Source of the DNA: Owenia fusiformis | Taxonomy: Eukaryota > Annelida > Polychaeta > Sabellida > Oweniidae | Direction of reading: 5' to 3' | Length of the DNA stretch: 64,000 nucleotides | Assembly (NCBI GenBank): GCA_903813345.2 | Contig: CAIIXF020000004.1 | Span: 28,277,986-28,341,985 of the forward strand | Shown: positions 1-11,699 of the stretch, in pieces | How positions within the stretch are numbered: the stretch's first letter is position 1 | How the letters are laid out: each line of letters opens with the position of its first letter | Made by a program: the position numbers and the translations under genes | The notes under the pieces: model-generated | What the model was told of the DNA's origin: nothing | Databases searched by the model: none | Seen by the model: the letters and a program-made list of their open reading frames with translations, nothing else

Positions 1-403
1 TTTAATTATCCTGCCAAAGTTCAAAGATGTAACTCTTACACCCTCTCGCTCTGCCATAGTGGAGAGGCACTTTGATGTTGTGTATGCTTTTCAATTAATC
101 TATTTTTTAAAATGCCTTTTTGCTTTTTGTTTTTCCTTTTAAATGGTTTTAGCTTTTGAAGACAGTTCTTCTTGTGTGAGGTACCTTCCATATTTGTAGC
201 AGCTGTTCTCATTCTCATTCTTTTATCTCCATTTTCTCAATATGGAACAGTTTTGTGAATTTACACCACATTTTGTGACACCACATTCTCTTACATAGTT
301 GTCGAAAGCAGCATGAATGTCCTTCAGAAACAAAACAGACACAATGTAGTTAGGTGAAATCTTTATTTTTTAACCATTCAAAGGCATTATGAGTCAAAAT
401 TGC
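1..403. other. no gene recognised
   Basis: AT-rich sequence with only short chance reading frames. No splice-bounded exon, repeat or RNA gene could be supported. Confidence 0.5.
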
Positions 404-649
404 TTAATTTTGTTTTGATATTACTGCCATAGTTGTGAAAATCTTAATGTAATAATAATTGCTATTCCAGCTTCCAAAACAAATTAAGTTACCTCGAAGT
501 TGTTTAGCATAACAGTTTCTTTCAGTTGTCATCTGATCCCAAACTCCATCCATGTATAAATCAAAGTATACCATTGGTGCTGCATTTCTGGGTAGTGTTA
601 TTATTACATTAGGGCCTGGTTTCTTGATTTTCTTCTTCAAGTACTTCAC
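404..649 (-). pseudogene. piggyBac-like transposase, N-terminal fragment
   Basis: An 81-codon frame whose middle part (APMVYFDLYMDGVWDQM then TERNCYAKQ) matches the start of the piggyBac transposase core, where a hydrophobic 'YF.LY..' helix is followed by 'T..N.YA.Q'. Intact piggyBac transposases are about 550-600 residues and carry a DDD catalytic core. None of that core follows here, so this is an isolated fragment. A second short piece of the same sequence lies at about 1017-1072. I infer a decayed transposon copy. The family call rests on recognition of this segment only. Confidence 0.5.
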
Positions 650-796
650 TACACTTTAGTTTCTGTTTTATAGCGGTGACATCAATCATAAGCGTATTCA
701 CAACCCCCAAGTTTTGCGGAGTTTGAACTGAAATGAGATCATTATTAAATGTCATTTCACACATGATATATGTTATATTAAATATTTGATAATATA

Positions 797-824
797 CAGG
801 GTGGTCCAAAAAAGTGGACCCCTG
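797..824 (+). repeat. solitary mariner-like inverted-repeat end
   Basis: The sequence after a TA (795-796), cagggtggtccaaaaaagtg and following, has the form of a Tc1/mariner terminal repeat and resembles the ends of the element at 52876-53417. No matching inverted end was found nearby, so this is probably a one-ended remnant. Confidence 0.35.
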
Positions 825-1016
825 CAACTGTTTGTATGTTTAACAAGTCGGGATGCTTGTAACATAAGGTCATAACATAATCTTTAGTAATTTCAAAAGT
901 AAAGTCTGATTGAAAAACTGATGGATTCTGAGGAGAACAGCAAAATGTTGACACATTTGATATCTGTTCATCGGGTAATCAGAACAAATCTATTACATTA
1001 CTTATCTTATGTGTGA

Positions 1017-1072
1017 AAATGATGTATAAATCAAAGTATGCCTGCTTTAAATTAGGTCCTGGTTTGGGATAA
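1017..1072 (-). pseudogene. second piggyBac N-terminal scrap
   Basis: Shares the word 'tgtataaatcaaagtat' and the downstream 'taggycctggtt' with 553-625. On the minus strand it encodes a KPGPN...YFDLY-like stretch. It is an extra degraded copy of the 404-649 fragment. Confidence 0.35.
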
Positions 1073-1833
1073 GATTCTCAAAAATATTATCTACTACCTT
1101 GTACATATATTTCTATTTGGTGCATGTATCCTGAAATTCTAAGTTATCAGGTACTTGGTTTCTTTTAGGTATACGGTCATCAGATCTCATACCAAAGTAG
1201 TCAAATCCTGCACCAACAATGTAAGCATCAAGAGCATCTTCAATAATTGCTTCTAAATAAATAAATAAATAAACTCCAAAATGAAATGTCTTCAACCACC
1301 TCATTGTACTAGTGAGATTATTGGAAAATTGCAGTAATACCTCTTTTTATCCTCAGCATCAAAGCTTTGTTCAGTTATCTCATCTTCATACACGCAGCAT
1401 TTTGGCTCGAGTTGCTTTTGAAGCCACTTTTGGCGTAGTCTGCATATGCATTAATGTATGAGTAAGGCTCATTTTTTTTATTACAAATAGCAAGTTATAA
1501 AATGTGAAGGCATTGGGCAATATTATAATTTATCACATACTATGTTTTAATCTAGTGATTTGATTGGTTGCTTTCTATGACGTATTTCCCATATCACATG
1601 AATTTCATATGATACGAGCACACATACCACACGTTGTCTATGGTAACGAAATGACGTCATACAACTTCATTCTATTCTTTCCTAATTCAAAATGACGTCA
1701 CATATAGGCAATGTTACTATTTCTTAGAAATAATGAATTCGTCATTTGAGGAACTAGAAGTTAGAACGACAAAGAAAGCTTATCAATCAAATCACTAAAT
1801 TTCTACATAGTACGTATGTGATAAAATCGTCAT

Positions 1834-1965
1834 CACACGTTTCAGCGTATGTGATACGGGAAATATTCCACTCAGTAAAAAAGTATCACCACTCAAGCTG
1901 CGCTTTCGTGGTTATACAATTTTTACTTTCGTGGAATATTTCCCGTATCTCATGCTGAAACGTGT
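1834..1965. repeat. palindromic element (hairpin)
   Basis: The arms 1834-1872 and 1931-1965 are inverted copies of each other (cacacgtttcagc... against ...gctgaaacgtgt), separated by about 58 bases. Words at 1545-1575 and 1780-1805 are also inverted with respect to each other (aatcaaatcact type), so the hairpin may be the core of a larger MITE of about 450 bp. No coding potential. Confidence 0.6.
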
Positions 1966-2440
1966 AATAACTGATAGTACATGTACTATAATCATTTTTA
2001 CCTTTCACATGGATTATTTATTTGTCTAACCTGGATTATTCATTGGTTGCTGATTCTCATGTGAATTATTCAATCATTCGTACATTTAATGTGAATCATT
2101 TCTGTAATCTCACCATAAATTGAGTTTTTGGTGTTAAAATAAATCCTTCCCCTGTTCCTTTCTCGATGTTAGTAATCCTAACATGTTCTCCTATTACAGT
2201 GTTTGAGTGATTACCTTTAGTGTCCATGTTGAACAGAGTTATTTTGATAGCGTTTGCACCATCTTTGATTTTGATGTTGAGTTGTTTATAATCACTCGAA
2301 ACCTATAAATGTATAATAAGAATTGTCAGATTGAGTCAATATTATGTATAGTCATTTTCGGATGAATGTGATCTTGGATCCTTTATTTCTTTGAATCAGC
2401 ATATAAAATTTGGACCAAATCTGTGAGTGATATTTGAGTA

Positions 2441-2761
2441 GTGTAGATACACTTAATTTGATGCTACTTAATTTGGCGGATTTGCTCAATTTCAAATATT
2501 GGCGGATTTGCTCAATTTGGACAAGTTTAATTTTTATCATTGGTCTGGAGTAAGCATTTCAGACCAACTTGCAGTAAGTCTTGGTATAGCACTAAAATCC
2601 AAATAGGAATACCTACATAAGCAAAATCTTAGGTTAGTTTCAGTGATTTGGGGGATTTTCCAAAATACATTTGAAAATTGGCGGGTTTTTAATTTGGCGG
2701 ATTTTTTTCAATCCGCCAATTCATCAAATTAAAGCGGTAGCCAAATTAAGTGTATCTACAG
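2441..2761. mobile_element. TA-flanked MITE with about 20-bp inverted ends
   Basis: The left end (tgtagatacacttaatttg from 2442) and the right end (inverse, ending 2760) are inverted repeats, each bounded by TA (2439-2440 and 2762-2763). The interior is repetitive, with several 'tttggcggatt' words in both orientations. TA duplication suggests Tc1/mariner-type mobilisation. A one-ended copy of the same element lies at 18421-18550. Confidence 0.65.
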
Positions 2762-3063
2762 TAATTTAATATTACATTGATTTATAAAAAATGGTGGCCA
2801 TTTTGAAATTTATATGCCATATTAGAATTCCTTGTTGAGCACAGCTCATATGTATCAAGGGATCAGCATATACAATTTAAACTAAATCTATATATAAAAT
2901 ATGACAATTTTTAAAAATCTTGAATTTTGCTTAGTTGCTGCATCACATACAATAATGGTGAGGGACCCAGTGCGCATGTGCAATGAAATAGTAGACCCTA
3001 AGAGGGTGAAATATTAAAACTTGAATTGATCAAAACTTGTAGATGATTTGAAAAAAAAATTGG

Positions 3064-4153
3064 TCAGTCTGAAGCAATGTCCTCTGCAGTGAAGTCTACA
3101 TATGCTAGTTTTGCAGTCACATTGTAACCTTGTATAGCTTTGAAGGCCAGCCAGAATCTATACTTCAACCTTTGAAGCCAAATCTTGAATGCTCTAAAAT
3201 AAAAAGAGATCAGAATTATAAATATGATTGTAAAAAATAAACTATTAAAAATTATCATACACTTGTTAAACAGAGGCAGAAAACCAACTGTGGAGATCGC
3301 CTGATACACTCAATTTTAGGATTCTTGGATAGATGGACTTACATGTAGATTTTTATGTTCATATATGCCCTTCTCTTGACATTGTTGAATGTGACATCTT
3401 CCAGGGCCCTTTTCTTTCTGGTTTTACATTTGTCTTTTTGGCCTATAAACAAGTGAAAAAATTAATCAAAACATCATTTGATGGATATGTACATATTAAG
3501 AGTGTATTATGAATTGCCTAGTCCAAATGTGTACTAAAATGCAATGTAGTCATAGATCCTACATTATTCAAACTATTTCTATCCTACTTACACTACTTGT
3601 CTTTTTGCACATTTGTTTATAAGTTTATAACAGTTTTCACATAAACTTGTGAGAAGGAGTTTAGTACTACAATTATCAACAAATAATTTTCTGTACAGGT
3701 CACCCAATGTAATCATCCGGAGCCTCCGTAAGATTGCTTGCAATCTTTAAACTCTAGTTATTATAAAAACCGTCATAAAAAGATTTCTTACCATAGCCAG
3801 GAACAATGAAAAGAAGCAAGATAATAGCAAAGTTGGGATTGCATTGAAGAACTGGTTGTAAAGGAATATCATTATCAAACAAACTCAGAAGTGATTTAAG
3901 ATTAATATATTCACCAACATCATTATGCGTTTATTTTTTCTATCCTAGGTTGGGTAATGATTACATTTTACAAATATCTGATTGAGACTCAATTGAAAGT
4001 AAAACCTGTATAACTGATCGGTGAAACGGTGTAACACTGCAATTTGTCAGTGCATTGAAGGTTGTATCCATATGGTTGTGAATTGGAATGTAAATTGTCT
4101 TACCTCTAGGAACATCTTGAGGATTTACTTCTAGAATTTTCAGTAAAGTTGCT
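3064..4153 (-). CDS. unrecognised protein, last four exons
   Basis: Four minus-strand segments have good acceptors and donors and consistent codon phases: 4153..4104 (16 codons), 3851..3792, 3442..3343 and 3193..3064 (ends in TGA). Joined, they give about 112 residues. A hydrophobic stretch (CNPNFAIILLLFIVPGYG) is followed by a basic cluster resembling a furin site (KTRKKR), then an aromatic/basic C-terminal part (AFKIWLQRLKYRFWLAFK). The 5' part of the gene was not found. Consistent phases across three introns make chance unlikely. I do not recognise the family. A small membrane or secreted protein is possible, and a decayed gene cannot be excluded because the N-terminus is missing. Confidence 0.5.
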
Positions 4154-4301
4154 CTGAAAAATATTGTGTACTGTATTTATTGATCTAAGAATGGCCTCTA
4201 TTTCTCTTAGGTTTCTTGGAGTTGGGTTTTAGAGTTGTATTTTTGACTTTTTTTTCTGTTCAGCCTCAGATGGACTTGGGCGTACCTTTAGGTTTGGGGA
4301 T

Positions 4302-4565
4302 TTAGGTGGGGAAAATGGCACGGGAGAGCAGAGGTGGAAGGTATATAATGGTTGAATCATCTTCACTCAGTAGTGGAGAGAATGGTGGAAATTGATTCTC
4401 ATTTAAGTCTTGTGAGGTGACAGTGCCTCTAGGGAAGCATCTTCTGGTATATTCTGTACTTCTTTCTCCCACTGCTGGATAGGCACCCCCAGCAAAGTAG
4501 TTTCTTCTGGCATTTGGACCCAAGTTGTTTCTAGAACCAAATGTAACCATATTGAGTGTCAACAA
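4302..4565 (-). CDS. possible exon, unknown product
   Basis: An 87-codon open frame rich in Pro, Ser, Arg and Asn. A plausible acceptor (TTTGGTTCTAG) lies near 4530, and a second minus frame downstream of it is also open for about 42 codons. It lies just upstream of the four-exon gene at 3064-4153 and could contribute an earlier exon. No motif was recognised and the reading frame is uncertain. Confidence 0.2.
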   Translation of the reverse strand: MLTLNMVTFGSRNNLGPNARRNYFAGGAYPAVGERSTEYTRRCFPRGTVTSQDLNENQFPPFSPLLSEDDSTIIYLPPLLSRAIFPT

Positions 4566-4569
4566 AATC

Positions 4570-5855
4570 TACTTTTACATGAGGTTTGATATGAACGTAA
4601 TAAAATGATGACTGCATTTCGTGAACAAAATTTATTGTCTAGGCTCATTAATGTTACCTTTGAATTAGCTATTGTCTACTTTATCATATGATCCAAATCT
4701 TTTGCACAATCTTAGAGCAAGTGGGCATTTCCAAAGATCAAAAAGAAAACGTTTCAATAAAAATTGATGGGTGGTGGCAAAATTATTAGAGTAGTGATAA
4801 GCTTCCAAAAAACGCGCTTAGAAATAGGTTGTTTGTTTTGTAATGGTTTTTGACTTTGTGATACTAGAAAAACAGATGTATAAAAAGCCTAATATTTTTG
4901 TACTTGTATGATAATGCTGACATGTATGTCCTGGATGAATATGGGGCTAATGTAGTAAAGTAGAAAAGAATTTTAATACACGCTTTCTTTCTCAATTTCA
5001 AGGTTTCATCGCAATTATTTCACCAGCACGGTAATTCATTGCCAATCAGAAGAAATTCCATGGATTGGTGAAATCTGCTATTGTAATGCATTTTGAATCT
5101 TGATTGCGGATCCTGAAATTTCCTATCGGTTCCTTCTTTCGAATGAACTATAAAAATGCGCCGATACACTCACATTTACCGCCAAAATATTATTTTTGCA
5201 CCAAAAAAACACTTGGTTGTAAGCCAAAAAAATATTAATAACAAAAAATAGTATATGGCCGTCTAATTATATTGATTGCTCTTGTTTGATTGCAAATCGT
5301 ATTTCATAAGGCCAACCCAAAAATCCTTTCATGATTTCAATATGATGTAAAACAAGTATTTCTATTGACTGATTTAATGATCAGATCTTGAAGTTTACAA
5401 TTACTCTCATCATTTTTTGAATATGTTTAAATCCCATTGAACAGCCATGGCTGCCATTTTTTCACAAAATCCTTTTTAGTTTTAGCAAAAATCATTAAAA
5501 AAACATAAAATGCAAAATGATCACTTGCTTGCAAAATTGTCATAAGCAAGTGCAATACGCTTTTAGTTAACAAAATCGCACACACATGTTAGGATATACA
5601 TGTATGTAGGATAACTTTTTGTCTTCCTACTCCTGTCCTTGTTTCGCCTACCTATGGTTCTTGAAATTCTTTTTTTATTTCGAGACTTCATAAAGGCATC
5701 AGATTTGCCTTATTTGTTCACTTGAAACTACATCTTAATGAAACAATGATACAGGTACATCACTGATAGGATGACTCATGATTTTCTGTAGTGTTACATC
5801 ATCCATTGTTTACCAGTTTCAATGCCAAATTATTTTATTAAGGAGGTATCCTGCT
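4570..5855. other. non-coding, nothing recognised
   Basis: AT-rich with many stops in all frames. A short inverted word pair (agccatggct) near 5446 is the only structure noted. Confidence 0.4.
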
Positions 5856-6062
5856 TCAAAAAACTGACTTTTTTGTTCCAACTTTGCTGGTAATGTCACA
5901 CCCTGTAAGTGCATGTAAAGTTGTACCATCTGTAATGATGTTTCCATTAAGGATGAAGGTATATTCTTTATCAATCTTCAAATATCTTTCTATCCATAGA
6001 ACCTTTGTCATTTTATAAACGTCATCTTGTAGGACAATGGTCATCCTGAATATGATACACAC
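5856..6062 (-). pseudogene. mobile-element-type ORF fragment with HALTGCD motif
   Basis: A 68-codon frame ending in TTLHALTGCDITSKVGTKK. The phrase 'HALTGCDTTSKxGTK' recurs in many uncharacterised, repeat-associated invertebrate proteins that I regard as transposon-derived. That is memory of the family, not a search. Only the tail is present. It lies directly downstream (minus strand) of the acidic exon at 6071-6402, but the two are in different frames with no clear splice linking them. Confidence 0.4.
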
Positions 6063-6070
6063 TTAGTCAC

Positions 6071-6402
6071 TCACTTAAACTTCCATCTGGGGAATTGCCT
6101 TTCTTCAAATATATATTTATGCATGTTCTTCTTATGTGCATAGTGTGACCCACCTGCTTCTTTATAAGCGCCTACATCCCATTCCACTATAGTTCCAGTT
6201 GCAATGACATCATCTAATACAACATTTTCTACAGGAACACTATCCACTTGCAGCTCTTCTTCAATTTCAATCTGTATAGGCTCTTCATCGTTACTGTCTG
6301 TGGAGCTCCTTTCTATCTGGTGGTCTTCTTGAACTGACTCGTTCCCTTCATCTTGTGACTGAGCACTTGGTACTCCATCTGGCCTTTCACTTGTACATAG
6401 GC
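6071..6402 (-). CDS. acidic terminal exon, unknown protein
   Basis: Preceded by a good acceptor (ATTTTATAG, AG at 6404-6403) and open to a stop at 6071. It encodes about 109 residues: a long Glu/Asp/Ser-rich stretch (about residues 10-70), then a compact tail with HYAHKKNMHKYIFEERQFPRW. The splice site and biased composition support a real exon. The acidic linker resembles those of repeat-associated nuclear proteins, but no domain was recognised. It may belong with the neighbouring transposase-like sequences. Confidence 0.4.
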
Positions 6403-6646
6403 CTATAAAATTGCATATCAAAGGGCGAGTCAGTGAATGTATGTATTGTAACCAAGTGTTGACAGACAGATGGATGGGCAAACTGATGGACTGACAGACA
6501 TATAAGTGAGTGATTGCAAAAGCTCACCATGTGAGCTAAAACATCATGGCTATATTATCGAAAGGAGACATGTTAAACTTCTCATAGAGATAACTACCTA
6601 GGATTTAATTGCTGGAAACCATTCAAAATGGCAGATTGGATCACAG

Positions 6647-7963
6647 TCATGGCAGGATTTTTGCGAACGTAACAGCACACATACAAACACTTTGAGGCCT
6701 ACTTTGACTTCCTATTCCCAGATTGCACCCCATGTGAGAGGATAGAGTACATCTGCAGTGAATGCCACTAGAAACATAGTCGCACAGAGGGCATTTTAGC
6801 CCAGTGGCTATCCAACGGACCATAAAAACAATGGCATATTTTGTGAAAAGATGGGCCTGGGGTGTATTTGACATAGTTTCTAAAATGTTGCCTAACTCTC
6901 CTAGGTTTACAAAACCTATAAGTTCTCCTGAAGTCGGGTCATAGACAAGATCTTCTTTTATTTTTACCTCATCCTGCAGGAGACCGACAAACAATTGACG
7001 GCCAGTAATGGACTTGATCTCCTCTTTAAGAAAGGCCAAAGTTTGATCTTGAATTCCTACACTGCCATTGACTACATGGGAATAGTCAAATAGGCTTCTC
7101 TCTGACAGCAGTTGCAGAAATCCGCTTTCCCTAAAAACTTTGTGTGCTGCAGCAGATTTTGATTTTATATACAAACAAAGTTTTATAATCATTGGGTGCC
7201 AACCCATACCCCGTGGACTGCTTAAATTGAGATACTTCATTTGGGATTCGAATAGTAGACTCTGGTAATCATTTGATTTAAACATGCTCTCTTTTTTCTC
7301 ATATAGCATTGACTTAAATGCATCAGAATCAACTTGATTAAGAAGAATTCCATTTTGAATTTCACTTTCAATCTTTGATTTCATCTGCAAAACTTCTTTT
7401 TGGAGAGAGTTGACTTTTTTCTCTAGCATCTTATTTTCATGTACAACATGCTGAAGTTTTAATTTTAGCTCTTCCTGACGGCCAGTAATGGACTTGATCT
7501 CCTCTTTAAGAAAGGCCAAAGTTTGATCTTGAATTCCTACACTGCCATTGACTACATGGGAATAGTCAAATAGGCTTCTCTCTGACAGCAGTTGCAGAAA
7601 TCCGCTTTCCCTAAAAACTTTGTGTGCTGCAGCAGATTTTGATTTTATATACAAACAAAGTTTTATAATCATTGGGTGCCAACCCATACCCCGTGGACTG
7701 CTTAAATTGAGATACTTCATTTGGGATTCGAATAGTAGACTCTGGTAATCATTTGATTTAAACATGCTCTCTTTTTTCTCATATAGCATTGACTTAAATG
7801 CATCAGAATCAACTTGATTAAGAAGAATTCCATTTTGAATTTCACTTTCAATCTTTGATTTCATCTGCAAAACTTCTTTTTGGAGAGAGTTGACTTTTTT
7901 CTCTAGCATCTTATTTTCATGTACAACATGCTGAAGTTTTAATTTTAGCTCTTCCTTAGTCAT
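6647..7963 (-). pseudogene. P-element/THAP9-like transposase fragment
   Basis: A 438-codon minus frame. It starts with a heptad-rich coiled coil (EELKLKLQHVVHENKMLEKK), then a conserved block (SPRGMGWHPMIIKLCLYIKS, AAHKVFRESGFLQLLSER) typical of P-element/THAP9-type transposases. The block containing QDEVKIKEDLVYD follows; its D is in the position of the first catalytic Asp of the RNase H-like core. In known members the THAP zinc finger precedes the coil and the GTP-binding and remaining catalytic parts follow. Neither is seen. After about residue 390 the frame loses resemblance and is probably read-through. Residues 4-163 are repeated exactly (see the duplication). The coiled coil starts next to a possible acceptor (ACTAAG at 7955), so the ATG at 7963 may not be used. 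Confidence 0.6.
6997..7956 (-). repeat. perfect 480-bp tandem duplication in the transposase frame
   Basis: 6997-7476 and 7477-7956 are identical by direct line-by-line reading. The period is 480, exactly 160 codons, so the frame is kept. The unit begins at the presumed exon start and covers the coiled coil plus the conserved transposase block. Confidence 0.95.
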
Positions 7964-7989
7964 GAAGTTGTGTGTTTTTTTTGTGATTC

Positions 7990-10830
7990 ATTGAATGTAC
8001 AAAAGGAATATCATTCTCTTAAAGGACAAACAAATTAACATATGAAAAACAGGTCCCATGCAAAGTTTGAAAATGTTTTTATCATTCATTTAATATTATT
8101 CATGACTTTTGAAGTTTTTAGAGATTTTTAAAAGTACACAGCTTTTTTCGTTCAGACTTTATCTGTGGTGATTAATTTACATACGTTATTTTTGGGGCCA
8201 GTCTTGTTAAAACATACCCAGGGCTGGCAACAACCTTCAACATTTTCAATGTTAGAAGGTTGCTTCCTTTTCCTCTTATCCAAACTAAATCCCATTTCTT
8301 CTTACATCTTGAAAACCTTTTGAAGACTTTGAGACTAGCTTCTTATAATGAACTAAGCTTAATCAACCTTTAAATCCAGTTTGCATATTCATGACATATG
8401 TTTATGTTAACACACATTTTCAAAAACAGAGGGCACAGTTTTGTGAGAAAACTAGTGTAGTCCTGGGCTGTGGAAGCAAGGTAAAAGGAAGATAAGAAGT
8501 ATAGCACATTTGTAATTATATGAACATCGGATTTACAAATTGATCAATATGGACTTGCGATAACTGATAATCGTTGAATATTTATGAAAAATAACTAAAC
8601 ATTGAACTGATGGAAAAATGAAGATCTGTCATTTTGTTCTCATAACAGTCAAACGCTACGAAGTCAAAAATGCTTATTGCTTGAACAACAAAACTAAAAC
8701 TAGACTGAATTCAGTCACTGGACTGTATGAACAAGTTATATGTCCAACTCAAAAAAAGGGGTCCAACTAAAATGATGGTGTGATTCTTTGTAGGCCATCA
8801 GTGGTGACAAAAAATAATTCAAGGCTTCTTATCCCAGTCTCAGTGTGATATGACATTCACTTTTATTTAATGTATCATAACATTTATTTATCTAACATAA
8901 AAATGGATATTGGCAAAAGGTGGGTGGCAAGGAACTGAGCTATGAATTATTCCCTTAATTATGCCTTATCACATATCTTTTTCAATATTTTGATTATTTG
9001 TTAATCTTAATCTTAAAAAGACCTTTCAAACAAGCCATGGCTTGTTTCTTAACAATTTTTCCTGCAGATATAGACCAAAAAGATGGATTTGAATTGAGCA
9101 CATTTCCTCTTAATTAAGGCATATTTTTGGCTCTGTAGCACAATTTTAATTTTTGTAATAAGACAGGTTTTCATATGACAAGGCTCATTTATTGATGAAA
9201 AAACTGAGGCTTCAGTCTTTAGGTTTGCAGGCCTATGGGTATTTGTGTGCCCAAATTGTTATGTATCATCTGTCTATTCAGTTCCATAAACTTAACTTAG
9301 GTAGGACCATGTTTAGTGCGCAGGGATCCTGCCATGACTGTCGCCTTTATCATGTTTTCAATATTATTCTATTTTTAGATATTGACCGTAGACACTTTTT
9401 ATTATCGCAATAGAAAATATGTGATTATATTTTCTAGAAAAGATTAATGAGTTTAAAATATACAAAAATTAATGTGAACTTTAATGTATAGTATATCATT
9501 TTGACATTAAGGAACATGTAGTTTAGCATAATGATTTTTGATATATTTTTGTGGAATTAAAATGTTTAATATTGTCCATGTTATGCCAGACATAGCATTT
9601 ATTATAACCGTGGTCATGTTAAAATATATGGATGCCTGATATAACCAAGATATGCTATTATATTGCAAGGTAATAAAATTTTAGATTAATTTCACAACTA
9701 AACCATCATAATTTTAACTCATAAATAATTTGCACTAACTCTAATTTTAATCTCAATGTTAAATTTGATAACATATACCTTTTCTATCACAATAAATATC
9801 TAAGATAAAGCCATAACAAAATACATGAATAATAGCCACAATCGCAGTGGGCTTTAACGATAACACTACAACGGTTATTGCAGGATCCTTGCACATGTTA
9901 GTAATATGGACTTTTTACATGATGTTATTACAGTTGTGCAAGGAATAATTATTTCAACAGATAAGGGTCTCCTATTTGCTTTCTCTTTTTCAAAATGACC
10001 AATATTTGAAATTTTTGCATGCAATTTTCAGTGATATTCTGATCATTCTTCAAGATTCATGGTTTCATTTGGAGTGATAGTACAATGTTGATCCAAAAAT
10101 ATAATCATGGTTTTTTTATATAAAAAATATGAAAGAATTAATCAAAAATCCATTTCAATATATAAACTATGAGTAATACATAACATTAAAGCTGAATTGA
10201 AGAATATTCAAGAAAGTTAGATCATGTAGTGCATTACTTCTGGAACAACCCTTGTATGAACATGTAAACCAATACATTAACTGTTGTGATTATGTTTGTT
10301 AGAGATAATAATGAATAGAAAAAATAGTCATAATAAAAACTCTCACCTTATCTGAGCAGGCAGGGCAATTAGTGGTTTGGTTTTTTTTTTTTCATGGACG
10401 TTTCATGGTTTTTACCAGGACAAATGGAGATCCAAGTTGGACTGAGACTTATCAGTATGTTTTAGCAGGAACATTTGTCAAATATTAAACCCAGCTTCCT
10501 TACAAATGAGAAAATATGTGAACATTATTAAACTTTTCTAAAAAGAAACATGATAATGCAGTTAATGCAGCACAAAGTAGGCCACAAGATTTCAAAGAGA
10601 AATGTGTATAGGGCTTTTGTGTAGATCAATACTAGATAGAGATTGCTTTTTTTAGGCCAAACACTTCTAGCCTTTGGAAAATATTAAGTCAAACTAGCCC
10701 TACCTCTTGTTTGTTTCAGTACTTTCTTATTCTTTCTTTAATACTCAGTTATGAAAATTAATATGAAATAATTTAAAAAATAAATAACTATTTTTCTTAA
10801 ATTACATGTCTTACATTTTAGAATGCAATA
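7990..10830. other. long non-coding stretch
   Basis: About 2.8 kb with no supported exon. A possible short exon near 8290-8220 (minus, ending CCCTGG before GTATGT) is too weak to call. Otherwise simple AT-rich sequence. Confidence 0.4.
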
Positions 10831-10835
10831 AGAAA

Positions 10836-10921
10836 CCATGGTTTCTTTCTTTGAAGTTGAGGAAACTGCAATCAAAAGCCATGGTTTCTTTCTTTGAAGT
10901 TGAGGAAACTGCAATCAAAAG
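10836..10921. repeat. 43-bp tandem repeat, two copies
   Basis: ccatggtttctttctttgaa and the following bases recur exactly 43 bases later. A partial third unit runs into the CCATGG cluster. Confidence 0.85.
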
Positions 10922-11665
10922 CCATGGAAGTCAGTTGATTGCAATCAAAAGCCATGGTTTTCCATGGTTACTCTTTTGATCTTTTGAAAAGTCCATGGTT
11001 TTCCATGGCTATTTATTTGGTCTTTTGGATGCAGAAAAAAGAATAATACATAATGATCTTTTCCAAATAAAGTCTCATTTAACCTTAATGAACACATTAT
11101 CTGAAAAATGGGGTATTAAACACAAGCCTAAGGCTACAAACTGAAATCTAATGCCTAAGTGATCAAAAATCTAATTGTCTATGTACTAGGGTTATAATAA
11201 TTATGTAATCCATTTAAAAAGAAGTCATGAAGGAGGGAGGGGGGTTAACAGAACCATTTGGCTTAAAACATAAAACATATTCTTAACTCTCAAATTAGTG
11301 TCATTGTTGATCAAATAAAACCAAATAGGATTAAAGACTCCAAGTAGCTCTGCAATAAAGGAATCATATTCTTCTCTCTATGATTAGTCTCAATCCAGCT
11401 TGGATTCATTCATTAAAACATTAATTCAATTTGGAAGAATTTGGTAAATACAAAACAGGCTAAAATTGTTGATTTTACAATAACTCAAAGTCACTCCATG
11501 AAAAACCAATTACCAAACCACTAATTACCATGGAAGATAATGGTAAATATCCATGGAAGATTACCATGGACATCCGTGAAATTCCATGGAAAATACCAGG
11601 AAAAACTATGAATTTCCATGGAAAACCATGGATAACCATGGATGCACCATGGAATATCATGGCTA
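10836..11665. repeat. CCATGG-rich region
   Basis: About sixteen CCATGG hexamers fall within 830 bases, in two groups (10836-11010 and 11528-11665). They often sit in longer palindromes (gttttccatgg, ttccatggaaaaccatgg). The reading frames that open here on both strands are by-products of the repeat. Confidence 0.7.
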
Positions 11666-11699
11666 CCATGGCTTTTTTCTTAAGGGTTGTTCACTTACA

